Source of the DNA: Kitasatospora sp. GP82
GTDB taxonomy: Bacteria; Actinomycetota; Actinomycetes; Streptomycetales; Streptomycetaceae
Direction of reading: 5' to 3'
DNA length: 64,000 nt
Assembly: GCF_029892105.1 (NCBI RefSeq)
Contig: NZ_JARZAJ010000026.1
Span: 1 to 64,000, forward strand
A model generated the notes under the pieces. That model was not told the DNA's origin. It saw nothing but the letters and a program-made list of their open reading frames with translations, and did not search any database. A program made the position numbers and the translations under genes. Positions 43,172-51,289 of this stretch are shown in pieces (the first letter of the stretch is position 1; each line of letters starts with the position of its first letter).

Positions 43172-44902
43172 TCACTGCGTGGTCCAGCGCTGGTTCGCTC
43201 CGCCGTCGCAGCCGTAGACCTCGACTGCGGTTCCGTTGACGTTGCCGGCCGGCACGTTGCCGCCGGTGACGTCCAGGCAGAGGCCGTACTGGCTGGGAGT
43301 GGTGACGGTACCGTCGGAGTTGAGGTGCCACTTCTGACCGGCGCTGCCGTCGCAGGGCTGGATCACCACCGGAGTACCCCACGCCAGGCTGCCGTTCGCG
43401 GTGCCCAGGCACCGGCTGCCGCCGTAGGCTCGCAGGTCGCCGTTGGAGGTGGCGGACCACTGCTGGTTGGCACCGCCGTTGCAGTCCCAGATCTCGATCT
43501 TCGTCCCGGCGGCGGTCTGGTTGTTCCAGGCGTCCAGGCAGCGGCCGGAGGACGCGGAGACCAGCGGCTTCGCCGGGCTCGTGGTGAGCGGGCGCGCGGC
43601 CACCCGGTAGAGCACGGTGCCGCCGGCGGGGACGGTGGCGCTGATGGTGCCGTCGGTGCTGGTGGACGTGGTGTGCGCCCACAGGTCGTCGAGGGTGTAG
43701 CCGGTGCTGCTCGCCGGCAGGCCGACGGCGGTTGCGGTGGTGGAGATGGCGGCCGGGGCGGAGGTCTCGTTGAACAGGGCCACGGCGACGTCGCCGCCCG
43801 CCAGCGGACGGGCGAGTACGTCCAGGCCGTTGCCGGTGCTGACGGGTGTGCCCTGCCTGCCGAGCCGGTCCTGGTCGACGGCGATGACGTCCTTGTTGAG
43901 GTAGACACCGAGGTCCTGCCCGCTGATCGGGAAGCCGGAGCCGCCCGCCGCGGCTGCGGTGCGCAGGTCGGCGCCGGAGATCAGCGGGGCGGCGAGCACA
44001 GCGGCGACCGAGAGCTCGGACTTCTCCTGGTCGTAGCTGAGGCGCTGGTTGGGGTCGGAGGAGGCCGAGGCGTAGTTCCCGGTCTCCAGCATGTCGATGT
44101 CGTTCCAGGCGCCCGGTCCGGCGTACTGGGACTTGTCGAGGTCGGTGTGGACCAGCCTGGTCAGGCCGGCGAAGGAGGCGTCACGGTCGCCGTCGATGCG
44201 CCACATGTTGGCCGTGCTCCTGCCCCACACCCAGGGCGTCTCGCCCTGGGCCGCCGGCTGGAGCGAGAGGCTGAGGACGACCGGCCGTCCGGTGGCGGCG
44301 AGGGCGTCGCGCATCCAGCCGTCGCGGGTCTGCAGCGGAAGCCGCTCGTCGCCGACCCGTCGGGCGGGGTCGCTGTCGAGGCAGTTGTCGTACTTGAGGA
44401 AGTCCACGCCCCAGGAAGCGAAGGTCCGGGCGTCCTGCTGCTCGTGGCCCAGGCTGCCGGGGAAGCCCTGGCAGGTGTGGTAGGTCGGACTCTCGTAGAC
44501 GCCGAACTTCAGGCCCTTGGCGTGCACGTAGGAGGCGAGGGCGGTGAGGCCGTCAGGGTACTTCTGCGGGTCGGGGACGAGGTTGCCGCCGCTGTCCCGG
44601 GACCGGCTCATCCAGCAGTCGTCGATGGTGAGGTACTGGTAGCCGGCGTCGCGCATACCGCTGGAGGCCATGAAGTCGGCGGTGTCCTTGACGGTCTGCT
44701 CGGCGGCGTTGCAGCCGAAGGTGTCCCAGCTGTTCCAGCCCATTGGCGGGGTGGCGGCGAGGCCGTTGTCGAGGGCATGGGCGGGCTCGGCGGTGAGCAT
44801 CGAGGCACCGAGCGCGGGGAGTGCGAGGCAGAGCGAGAGCAGAGTTGCGGCGCTGCGGCGGCGTGGGCGGCGGGGGCGCGTCTGGCGTGAGAGCGCATGC
44901 AT
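43172..44902 (-). CDS. secreted GH27 alpha-galactosidase with ricin-type (CBM13) domain
   Basis: A 576-residue exported enzyme hydrolysing terminal alpha-galactosides. After the signal peptide (about 1-43) comes the GH27 domain: PPMGWNSWDTFGC, DDCWM, the nucleophile Asp in FLKYDNC and the acid/base Asp in NDIDML. A beta-sandwich C-terminal domain and then a ricin-type lectin domain follow (about 445-576; CLDAWNNQTAAG, NQQWSA, CLDVTG, NQRWTT). It has its own start with GGAG upstream and shares its strand with the second GH27 gene 74 bp away, separated by a hairpin. Confidence 0.94.
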   Translation of the reverse strand: MHALSRQTRPRRPRRRSAATLLSLCLALPALGASMLTAEPAHALDNGLAATPPMGWNSWDTFGCNAAEQTVKDTADFMASSGMRDAGYQYLTIDDCWMSRSRDSGGNLVPDPQKYPDGLTALASYVHAKGLKFGVYESPTYHTCQGFPGSLGHEQQDARTFASWGVDFLKYDNCLDSDPARRVGDERLPLQTRDGWMRDALAATGRPVVLSLSLQPAAQGETPWVWGRSTANMWRIDGDRDASFAGLTRLVHTDLDKSQYAGPGAWNDIDMLETGNYASASSDPNQRLSYDQEKSELSVAAVLAAPLISGADLRTAAAAGGSGFPISGQDLGVYLNKDVIAVDQDRLGRQGTPVSTGNGLDVLARPLAGGDVAVALFNETSAPAAISTTATAVGLPASSTGYTLDDLWAHTTSTSTDGTISATVPAGGTVLYRVAARPLTTSPAKPLVSASSGRCLDAWNNQTAAGTKIEIWDCNGGANQQWSATSNGDLRAYGGSRCLGTANGSLAWGTPVVIQPCDGSAGQKWHLNSDGTVTTPSQYGLCLDVTGGNVPAGNVNGTAVEVYGCDGGANQRWTTQ

Positions 44903-44938
44903 GTGGGGGCTCCAAGCCTGTTGTGGGGGTGGGAGGTT

Positions 44939-44968
44939 GGGGCGGAGAGGCCGGGACCGCTCCGCCCC
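44939..44968. terminator. hairpin between the two alpha-galactosidase genes
   Basis: GGGGCGGAG (44939-44947) and CTCCGCCCC (44960-44968) form a 9-bp stem with a 12-nt loop just past the stop of the upstream alpha-galactosidase gene, so the two genes may be separate transcripts or differentially expressed. Confidence 0.5.
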
Positions 44969-44976
44969 GGGCGGGG

Positions 44977-47070
44977 TCAGCTCTGGGTGAGAGCGGTGAA
45001 GTCGGCCTCGCCGCTGGTGCCTTCGCTGTGGGAGGTGGTGAACACGCCCACGTCCTGGGTGGCCGTCACCCCGGGGAGGGTGGCCGTGCCGACCTGGGTC
45101 CAGGTGGTGCCGTCGGTCGAGAAGTAGCCGGTGTAGGCGGACCCGGAGCGGACCAGCTTGAGCCAGCTGGGGTAGACGGCCGTGCCGCTGCCCTGGTTGC
45201 TCGGGGCGCTGTTGGAGTCCAGACGACCGCTGCCGGTGCTGTCCCACTGCAGGACGTAGCCCTTGCCGGGAGCCTCGGCGAGGATCAGGTAGCCGGGGGA
45301 GGAGCCGGGCTTGGTGATGTCGTTGCGCACCATGATCCCGGCTTTGGCCCACTCACTGGTGGCGGCCTGGGCGGTCAGCTTCACGACGGTGGTGGAACCG
45401 TCGTGCTCGGCGCCCGGCTGGTAGATCGCGCTGTACTGGTCGGTGTCGTACCAGAGGTCGGCCCCCGCACCGTCGATGGCGAGTCGGCCGTCCTGGGCGC
45501 CGAAGGCCGCCGTGGTGTCGGAGAAGGTCCTGAGCGGGGCCTTCACGGGGGTGGACAGCTCCACGGGGTCGGGTGCGGTGACCGCCTGAGCGCCACCCGG
45601 ACCGTGCACCGATGCGGTGCCGGTCACGGTGACCCGGGTGATCGGCGCGGGCAGTGCGGCGGGTGCGGTCACCCGGAACGCCGCGATGGCCTGGTGGCCG
45701 CTGGGGACCTGGGCGAAGCGGGTCCCGGTGAGCGGGGTGACGGTCCATCCGGCCGGGGCCTCCACCGCCAGCCGGACGTCGCGGGCGGCCTGCACACCGT
45801 TGTTGGTGAAGGTCGAGGTCACCGTGCCGGAGGTGCCGGCGGACCAGGACGGTACGACGGTGTTCAGCACCACGCTGGGGGCGTGCTGGCCGGGCCTGCT
45901 CGTGGGCGCGACCCGGTACATCACGGTGCCGTGGCCCGGCACGGTGGCGCTGATGGTCCCGGCGCTCTCGGTCGTGGTGTGCGCCCACAGGTCCCGGAGG
46001 GTGTAGGCCTTGGCCGTGTGCAGGCCGATCGCGGAGGCGGTGGTGGAGATGACGGCGGGTGCGCTGTTCTCGTTGAAGAGGGTCACCGCGACGCTTCCGT
46101 CGGCGAGCGGCTTGGCCAGCACGTCGAGGCCGCCTGCCATGCTGACGGGCGTGCCCTGCTTGCCGAGCCGGTCCTGGTCGACGGCGATGACCTCCCTGTT
46201 GCCGTAGACGGCCAGGGTGTCGGCACTCGCACTGCGCAGGTCGGTGCCGGCGATCAGCGGAGCGGCCATCTCGGCCCAGAGCGAGAACTCCGTCCGGTCC
46301 TCGGTCGGCGTCATGCCGTTGCCGACCTCCAGCATGTCCGGGTCGTTCCAGGCGCCGGGCCTGGCCACGGAGGCGGCCTTCAGGTTCTGCTGGAAGATGT
46401 ACAGCATCCGGCCGTAGGAGGCGTCGATGTCGCCCGTGGTGCGCCAGAGGTTGCCGACCGAGGCGCCCCAGCCGGTGACGTCCTCCTCGCCCCAGTCGCA
46501 GAGGCTGTAGACGATCGGCCGGCCGGTCCTGGCGAGGGCGTCGCCCATGGCCTGGTAGCGCTGTTTGGCCGGTACGCCCTGGTTGTAGCAGTTGTCGTAC
46601 TTCAGATAGTCGACGCCCCAGGCAGCAAAGGAGTTGGCGTCCTGCTGCTCGTGGCCGAGGCTGCCCGGGTACCCCGCACAGGTGAGCGTGCCGGCGCTCT
46701 CGTAGATGCCGAGCTTGAGGCCCTTGGCGTGGAGGTAGGCGGCCACCCCCGTGATGCCGTGCGGGAACTTGGCCGGGTCCGGGACGAGTCGGCCGTCGGC
46801 GTCACGGGTCTTGGTCATCCAGCAGTCGTCGATGTTGACCTGTCGGTAGCCGGCGGCCTGCAGCCCGTTGGAGGCGATCTTGTCGGCGGTCTGCTCGACG
46901 AGCTGCTCGCTCACGTCGCAGCCGAAGGCGTTCCAGTCGTTCCAGCCCATCGGCGGGGTGAGTGCCAGGCCGTTGTCGAGGGCGGCGGCCGGGGTTGCGG
47001 TGAGGGGGACAGCTGCTAGGGGTGCCGCTGTCAGCGCGGCCGCGATGAGGGCGGCCCACGTCTTGCGCAT
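44977..47070 (-). CDS. secreted GH27 alpha-galactosidase with NEW3 and C-terminal sandwich domains
   Basis: A 697-residue exported enzyme. Signal peptide (about 1-30), then a GH27 catalytic domain (about 31-400) with PPMGWNDWNAFGC, DDCWM, nucleophile Asp in YLKYDNC and acid/base Asp in NDPDML. A NEW3-type alpha-galactosidase-associated domain follows (about 410-490; TFTNNGVQAARDVRL), and then a concanavalin-like/DUF1349-type sandwich (about 515-697; WAKAGIMVRND). It differs from its neighbour by lacking the ricin domain. ATG 47070 has AGGAGAACCG upstream. Two CAACACAAT elements lie about 80-110 bp before the start, pointing to control by the nearby DeoR regulator. Confidence 0.94.
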   Translation of the reverse strand: MRKTWAALIAAALTAAPLAAVPLTATPAAALDNGLALTPPMGWNDWNAFGCDVSEQLVEQTADKIASNGLQAAGYRQVNIDDCWMTKTRDADGRLVPDPAKFPHGITGVAAYLHAKGLKLGIYESAGTLTCAGYPGSLGHEQQDANSFAAWGVDYLKYDNCYNQGVPAKQRYQAMGDALARTGRPIVYSLCDWGEEDVTGWGASVGNLWRTTGDIDASYGRMLYIFQQNLKAASVARPGAWNDPDMLEVGNGMTPTEDRTEFSLWAEMAAPLIAGTDLRSASADTLAVYGNREVIAVDQDRLGKQGTPVSMAGGLDVLAKPLADGSVAVTLFNENSAPAVISTTASAIGLHTAKAYTLRDLWAHTTTESAGTISATVPGHGTVMYRVAPTSRPGQHAPSVVLNTVVPSWSAGTSGTVTSTFTNNGVQAARDVRLAVEAPAGWTVTPLTGTRFAQVPSGHQAIAAFRVTAPAALPAPITRVTVTGTASVHGPGGAQAVTAPDPVELSTPVKAPLRTFSDTTAAFGAQDGRLAIDGAGADLWYDTDQYSAIYQPGAEHDGSTTVVKLTAQAATSEWAKAGIMVRNDITKPGSSPGYLILAEAPGKGYVLQWDSTGSGRLDSNSAPSNQGSGTAVYPSWLKLVRSGSAYTGYFSTDGTTWTQVGTATLPGVTATQDVGVFTTSHSEGTSGEADFTALTQS

Positions 47071-47150
47071 CGGTTCTCCTGAGTCCGAGGAAGGCGGACG
47101 GTACGGCGGATCTGACGCCTTGCGCAGTGCGTGGCCAAGCGAACCAAAAT

Positions 47151-47179
47151 CAACACAATGAGTCAATAGTCAACACAAT
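47151..47179. promoter_or_regulatory. paired CAACACAAT elements before the alpha-galactosidase gene
   Basis: CAACACAAT occurs at 47151-47159 and 47171-47179, 20 bp apart and so on the same DNA face. Related CAACAyAA elements occur before galT, deoR and the sugar transporter, suggesting binding sites of the DeoR-type regulator. Binding is inference. Confidence 0.55.
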
Positions 47180-47344
47180 CCTGTGTGGAGTCTTGATGAA
47201 TTCACGCAGGATGAAATACTTCCGAACATCCGAGGAGAGTGGGGCCTGACCGGCCGAGGAACTGACGAGGGCCCAACTCGACTGACATGCAGGAGACTTG
47301 GGGAGCTTGGAGCGTCCCGGGGCTCCACCGCGGGGTGAGGGGAC

Positions 47345-47588
47345 CCGGAAGTCGTCGCGCAGGGACGCGTGTCCGGCGGTCAGCACCGGGCCGAGGCCGG
47401 CCGGGGCGCCCGCGTCCAGCAGGGCGACGGCTTGCCGGACGCGGGCGTTCTCGGTGACCACGTGCCGTACGAGCAGCCGGAGTTCGGCCGGAAGCCCGCC
47501 CGACACGGAGTCCAGCCCGGCGTACCGGAGGTCGCGCAGGGCGCGCAGTCCGAGCAGTTGCGCCGAGTGCTCGCAGCCGGCAAGTCGC
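47345..47588 (-). pseudogene. galK: galactokinase (galK) internal fragment
   Basis: The minus strand encodes ERLAGCEHSAQLLGLRALRD, then LRLLVRHVVTENARVRQAVA and GPVLTAGHASLRDDF, which match the middle of galactokinase (HVVTEN and SHxSLRDDF blocks). The N-terminal galactose-binding and ATP-binding motifs and the C-terminal end are missing. It lies directly after the galE remnant, in the galT-E-K order known from Streptomyces. Confidence 0.75.
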
Positions 47589-47693
47589 TCACGGATTCCC
47601 CGGGTGGTGGTCGGCGGTGGCGACCGGGATTTCGCGGCCGATGGCCCGGCAGACCGCCTCGATCACTTCGCGGACCGGGAAACCGCTGCCGTT
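47589..47693 (-). pseudogene. galE: UDP-glucose 4-epimerase (galE) C-terminal fragment
   Basis: A frame different from galT reads NGSGFPVREVIEAVCRAIG then REIPVATADHHPGNP and a stop (47589-47591). This matches the C-terminal GalE block (GNGFSVREVIEA...PRRPGDP). It overlaps the last codons of galT, so galT now ends inside former galE sequence. The body of galE is gone. Confidence 0.7.
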
Positions 47694-48790
47694 GCAACCT
47701 CCCGCAGGCGCTGTGCCGCCGCCTCTGGCGACACGTCGTTGACGAACGCGTCCATTCCGGATTCGACCCCGGCCAGGAACTTGAGCCTGCCCACCGTACG
47801 CCGGATCGTGAACAGCTCCAGGTGAAGCGCGAGTTCGTCACCCCCACGGGTGGGGGCCTGGTGCCAGGCCGCGATGTACGGCGTCGGTGCGACCGGGGCA
47901 GTCTGCCCCCGTTGGATGAAGAGCCGGTCAAAACGGCGCAGCAATTCGAGGTAGAGCAGGGGAAACTCCGCGCGTTCGGGTTCGGTCAGGCGGGTCAGGT
48001 CGGTGACCCTGCGGTTGGGGTAGAGGTGGCACTCGTAGGGCCAGCGGGCGGCGTACGGGACGAAGGCCGTCCAGTGCTCGCCCGCGAGGACCACCCGTTC
48101 GGGGTCGGTGCGTTCGGCGGCCAGCAGGTCCTCGAAGAGGTTGCGGCCGGTGCGGGCGCGGTGGGCCGTGGCGGCGGTGAGCATCTTGACGGTGCGTGGG
48201 GTGGTGAAGGGGAAGGCGTAGATCTGGCCGTGCGGGTGGGCCAGGGTGACCCCGATCTCGGTGCCCCGGTTCTCGAAGCAGAAGACCTGGCGGACGCCGG
48301 GGAGGGCGGCGAGGGCGGCGGTGCGGTCGGTCCAGGCGTCCAGGACCAGGCGGGCCCTGGCCTCGGTGAGGTCGGCGAAGGAGAGGCCGTGGTCGGCGGT
48401 GAAGCAGACCACCTCGCAGCGGCCGGTGCCGGGGGAGGAGAGGTGCAGTGGGTCGGGGCTGCCGCTGCCGCCGGTCGCGGTGCTGCGGGCCAGTGAGGGG
48501 AAGCGGTTCTCGAAGACCACGACGTCGTAGTCGGCGGCGGGGATCTCGCTGAGGCGGCCGTCCCGGGAGGGGCAGAGCGGGCACTCGTCGGCCGGGGGGT
48601 GGTAGGTCCGGCCCTGCCGGTGGGCGGCGATGGTGACCCAGTCGCCGGTGGCGGGGTCGCGGCGGACCTCGGAGAGCGGGGCGCCCCGCTCCAGCGGCCG
48701 CAGGTCGGGGGCGTCCCGCACGGCGGAGTCGTCCGCGTCGAAGTAGATGAGCTCGCGGCCGTCCGCCAGCCTGGTCGTCGTCTTGTTCAC
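47663..48790 (-). CDS. galT: galactose-1-phosphate uridylyltransferase
   Basis: A 375-residue Leloir-pathway enzyme exchanging UMP between UDP-glucose and galactose-1-phosphate. The active-site motif HPHGQIYAFP is intact, as are the zinc-site ECPLCPS and the ENRFPSLA segment. GTG 48790 has GAGGAAGCC upstream. Its last residues (VSRSAK) are encoded within the galE remnant, so its natural C-terminus was replaced by a deletion junction near 47690; the catalytic core is unaffected. With galE and galK destroyed here, function depends on copies elsewhere. Confidence 0.92.
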   Translation of the reverse strand: MNKTTTRLADGRELIYFDADDSAVRDAPDLRPLERGAPLSEVRRDPATGDWVTIAAHRQGRTYHPPADECPLCPSRDGRLSEIPAADYDVVVFENRFPSLARSTATGGSGSPDPLHLSSPGTGRCEVVCFTADHGLSFADLTEARARLVLDAWTDRTAALAALPGVRQVFCFENRGTEIGVTLAHPHGQIYAFPFTTPRTVKMLTAATAHRARTGRNLFEDLLAAERTDPERVVLAGEHWTAFVPYAARWPYECHLYPNRRVTDLTRLTEPERAEFPLLYLELLRRFDRLFIQRGQTAPVAPTPYIAAWHQAPTRGGDELALHLELFTIRRTVGRLKFLAGVESGMDAFVNDVSPEAAAQRLREVATAAVSRSAK

Positions 48791-48853
48791 GGCTTCCTCT
48801 CGCTGCTGGTCCTTGCCGAGGGAACCCTCGATCCGACCGGCAAGGACCAGTTG

Positions 48854-48944
48854 CAACATAATTGAACACTATCCACCATCAGTCAACGTCCATGTGAGGT
48901 GCCGGGTCCGACCGGCCACCTACGATGATGTTGATAGTTGTGTG
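48854..48944. promoter_or_regulatory. CAACA-type elements between galT and deoR
   Basis: The divergent 200-bp region has CAACATAAT (48854-48862) and, in reverse, TTGTGTG (48938-48944) within TTGATAGTTGTGTGAAC. These resemble the paired CAACACAAT sites at 47151-47179 and fit control of both galT and deoR by the DeoR regulator. Confidence 0.45.
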
Positions 48945-48990
48945 AACGAGAGCAGTTGGTGGCAGCTGTGCCTGTTGATTGGGGTGCCGT

Positions 48991-49794
48991 ATGACTGACA
49001 GTGCACAGTTGCTGGCTCAGCAGCGACGCACGCTGATCCTGGCGTGGATCAGGCAGCGGGGTGGAGCGCGGGTCAACGAGCTCACGCGCGAGCTGGGCGT
49101 CTCGGACATGACCGTTCGGAGGGACCTGGACGCTCTCGCCCGGCGGGGTCTGGTCGACAAGGTGCACGGCGGGGCGGTTCGCGCCGACGAGCCCAGCAGC
49201 AGAGAGCCGGGCTTCGAGGCCAAGTCCTCCTGGCAGTTGTCGGCCAAGGACGCGATCGCGCGGGCCGCCGCCGCACTGGTCCAGCCGGGAATGGCCGTCG
49301 GCCTCGGCGCCGGGACGACCACCTACGCCGTCGCGCAGCACCTCACCGAGGTCGAGGGGCTGACGGTCGTCACCAACTCGGTCCGGATCGCGGAGCTCCT
49401 CGAACAGTCCGGGCGCGGCGGGCCGGGCGCGGCGACCGTGTTGCGGACGGGAGGCGTGCGCACCCCTTCGGATGCCCTGGTCGGCCCGCTTGCTGATCAG
49501 GCGATCCGGTCGCTGCACGTGAACGTGTTGTTCCTCGGCTGCCACGGAATCGCGGTCGAAGCCGGGCTGACCACGCCCAACCTCGCCGAGGCGGAGACCA
49601 ACCGCGCCTTCATCGGCTCCGCACACCGGGTGGTCGCGGTCGTGGACCACACCAAGTGGGACGCCGTCGGCCTGGCCACCTTCGCCACTCTCGACGAGAT
49701 CGAGGTCCTGGTCACCGACGGTGAACTGTCTCCGGAACGTCGGGCCGCCGCTGCCGAGCGGGTCGGTCGAGTGATCGTCGCCGAGGGTTCCTGA
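48991..49794 (+). CDS. DeoR/GlpR family sugar regulator
   Basis: A 267-residue DeoR-family regulator. The N-terminal winged helix-turn-helix (about residues 10-60) contains VNELTRELGVSDMTVRRDLD and the typical KVHGGAV that follows. The C-terminal sugar-phosphate sensor domain has LGAGTTTYAVA and CHGIAVEAGLTTPN. I chose ATG 48991, preceded by GGGG, over a TTG four codons upstream. Divergent from galT and beside the sugar ABC operon, it probably represses galactoside genes until a phosphorylated sugar binds. Confidence 0.92.
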   Translation: MTDSAQLLAQQRRTLILAWIRQRGGARVNELTRELGVSDMTVRRDLDALARRGLVDKVHGGAVRADEPSSREPGFEAKSSWQLSAKDAIARAAAALVQPGMAVGLGAGTTTYAVAQHLTEVEGLTVVTNSVRIAELLEQSGRGGPGAATVLRTGGVRTPSDALVGPLADQAIRSLHVNVLFLGCHGIAVEAGLTTPNLAEAETNRAFIGSAHRVVAVVDHTKWDAVGLATFATLDEIEVLVTDGELSPERRAAAAERVGRVIVAEGS

Positions 49795-50122
49795 CGGCCG
49801 ACGGCAGCCCGCGGCAGCCTCGGCTCGGTCGCGCCGGGGCCGGCCGCAGTGCACCGGGGGCCGGCCACGTCCGTTCGAATCAACAGAACGCACCGCATCA
49901 CCCATGATGACGCGTCACTTCGGCCGCTCCCCGCGACGGTTCGCCGCTGGGGTATCGGCACCGGTAACGGGAGCATCTCAAAACGGCGTCCGCCTGGGGA
50001 GGCTCTTGACGAACGTGTGAATGGGGCGTTTCCTGTGAGCCGATGCGTTTGATCAAGTTAGTTTCTGGTCGGTTGTGTTGCATTGATCCGATCAGGGCTG
50101 TCCCACCTTCAGGAGCCGATCC
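49795..50122. promoter_or_regulatory. 328-bp promoter region of the sugar ABC operon
   Basis: It contains TTGACG near 50006 as a possible -35 element and TTGTGTTG at 50073-50080, the reverse complement of the CAACACAA element found at the galactosidase promoter. The ribosome-binding site is CAGGAG before ATG 50123. No other feature seen. Confidence 0.5.
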
Positions 50123-51172
50123 ATGCATTCCTCCCGCAATCGCCAGGCTGCCGCTGCCGTGCTGGGCATGGTGTTCACCCTCGGTCTGACCGCCTGCTCG
50201 ACCGGTCAGGAGTCGACTGCCTCCGGCGGCGGCCAGGTCGCCAAGGTCGATGGCAAGATCTCCCTGACCTACCTCCAGAAGCAGGGGGACCAGGAGTACT
50301 TCGTCGGCGAGGCGGCCGGGGCCAAGGCGAAGGCCGCCGAACTGGGCGTCGACCTCAAGGTGGTCAACCTCGGCAGCGACGCCAACAAGACCGTCAACGA
50401 GGTGCAGTCCGCGATCGCCCAGAAGAGCAACGGCCTGATCGTCGTGGTCCCGGACCCTGCCGTCGGTCCGCAGGTTATCCAGACCGCCAAGGATGCCAAG
50501 GTCGCCCTGCTGACCTCGGACGACCAGATCTGCACCACCGGGCCCGACCCCGCCGCATGCGACAAGGCGAACCTGGTGCCCAGGATCGGGTTCAGCGGCG
50601 AGCAGATGGGCGGCGAGGTGGGCAAGCGGGCTGCCGAGGAGTTCAAGAAGGCCGGCTGGAGCGCCGCCGACACCCGTACCGTCTCCGCCTGGAAGCAGGA
50701 CGTGACGGTCTGCGGCGACCGGGTCAAGGCTGCCAAGGCAGCCTTCGGCTCCGCTGCGGGCGCGACGGTCCAGAACATCGACGTGGCCACCGACAACACC
50801 CCGACCGGTGCCCAGGACAAGATCGCGGCCACTGTCACCGCCAACCCGGGTGTCAAGCACTGGGTGCTCTGGGGGTGCAACGACGAGAACGTCCAGGGCG
50901 GCGTCACCGCGATGCAGAACGCCGGGATCAGCCCGGACAACATCATCGGGATCGGCCTCGGCGCCTACCTGGCCTGCAAGGACTGGGGCTCCGGCAAGCC
51001 CTCGGGCATGAAGGCCGCGCTGTTCATCAACGGCAAGGACGTCGGCGCCCTTGCCGTCGAGACCATGTACGACAAGCTCAAGAACGGTAAGGACTTCCCG
51101 GCCGAGGCGTTCGCCCCCACCAAGATGGTCGACGCTTCCGACTGGCAGACCTCCGGCGTGACCTGCAGCTGA
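50123..51172 (+). CDS. sugar ABC transporter substrate-binding lipoprotein (AraF/MglB type)
   Basis: A 349-residue periplasmic-binding-protein-like lipoprotein. The signal peptide ends in a lipobox (LTAC) and is followed by a Ser/Gly linker. The fold is that of pentose/hexose binders: LTYLQKQGDQEYFVGEAAGA, then NGLIVVVPDP and LLTSDDQIC, with WVLWGCNDENVQGG in the second lobe. The family binds L-arabinose, galactose or similar sugars. The gal genes alongside favour galactose. It is the first gene of a three-gene operon and is followed by a hairpin. Confidence 0.9.
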   Translation: MHSSRNRQAAAAVLGMVFTLGLTACSTGQESTASGGGQVAKVDGKISLTYLQKQGDQEYFVGEAAGAKAKAAELGVDLKVVNLGSDANKTVNEVQSAIAQKSNGLIVVVPDPAVGPQVIQTAKDAKVALLTSDDQICTTGPDPAACDKANLVPRIGFSGEQMGGEVGKRAAEEFKKAGWSAADTRTVSAWKQDVTVCGDRVKAAKAAFGSAAGATVQNIDVATDNTPTGAQDKIAATVTANPGVKHWVLWGCNDENVQGGVTAMQNAGISPDNIIGIGLGAYLACKDWGSGKPSGMKAALFINGKDVGALAVETMYDKLKNGKDFPAEAFAPTKMVDASDWQTSGVTCS

Positions 51173-51193
51173 CCGCCGTTGCCGGACCGGGCT

Positions 51194-51232
51194 CGGTGCG
51201 GCAGAAGGCGAGAGCCCACGCCCGCCGCACCG
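51194..51232. terminator. intercistronic hairpin after the binding-protein gene
   Basis: CGGTGCGGC (51194-51202) and GCCGCACCG (51224-51232) form a 9-bp stem with a 21-nt loop in the 117-bp gap before the ATPase gene. As after pstS, it may favour high binding-protein levels. Confidence 0.5.
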
Positions 51233-51289
51233 CACCGGACCGAACCGGCCCACCAGCCCCGTCCGTACCGCACCTCCAGTGAGGCCCCG

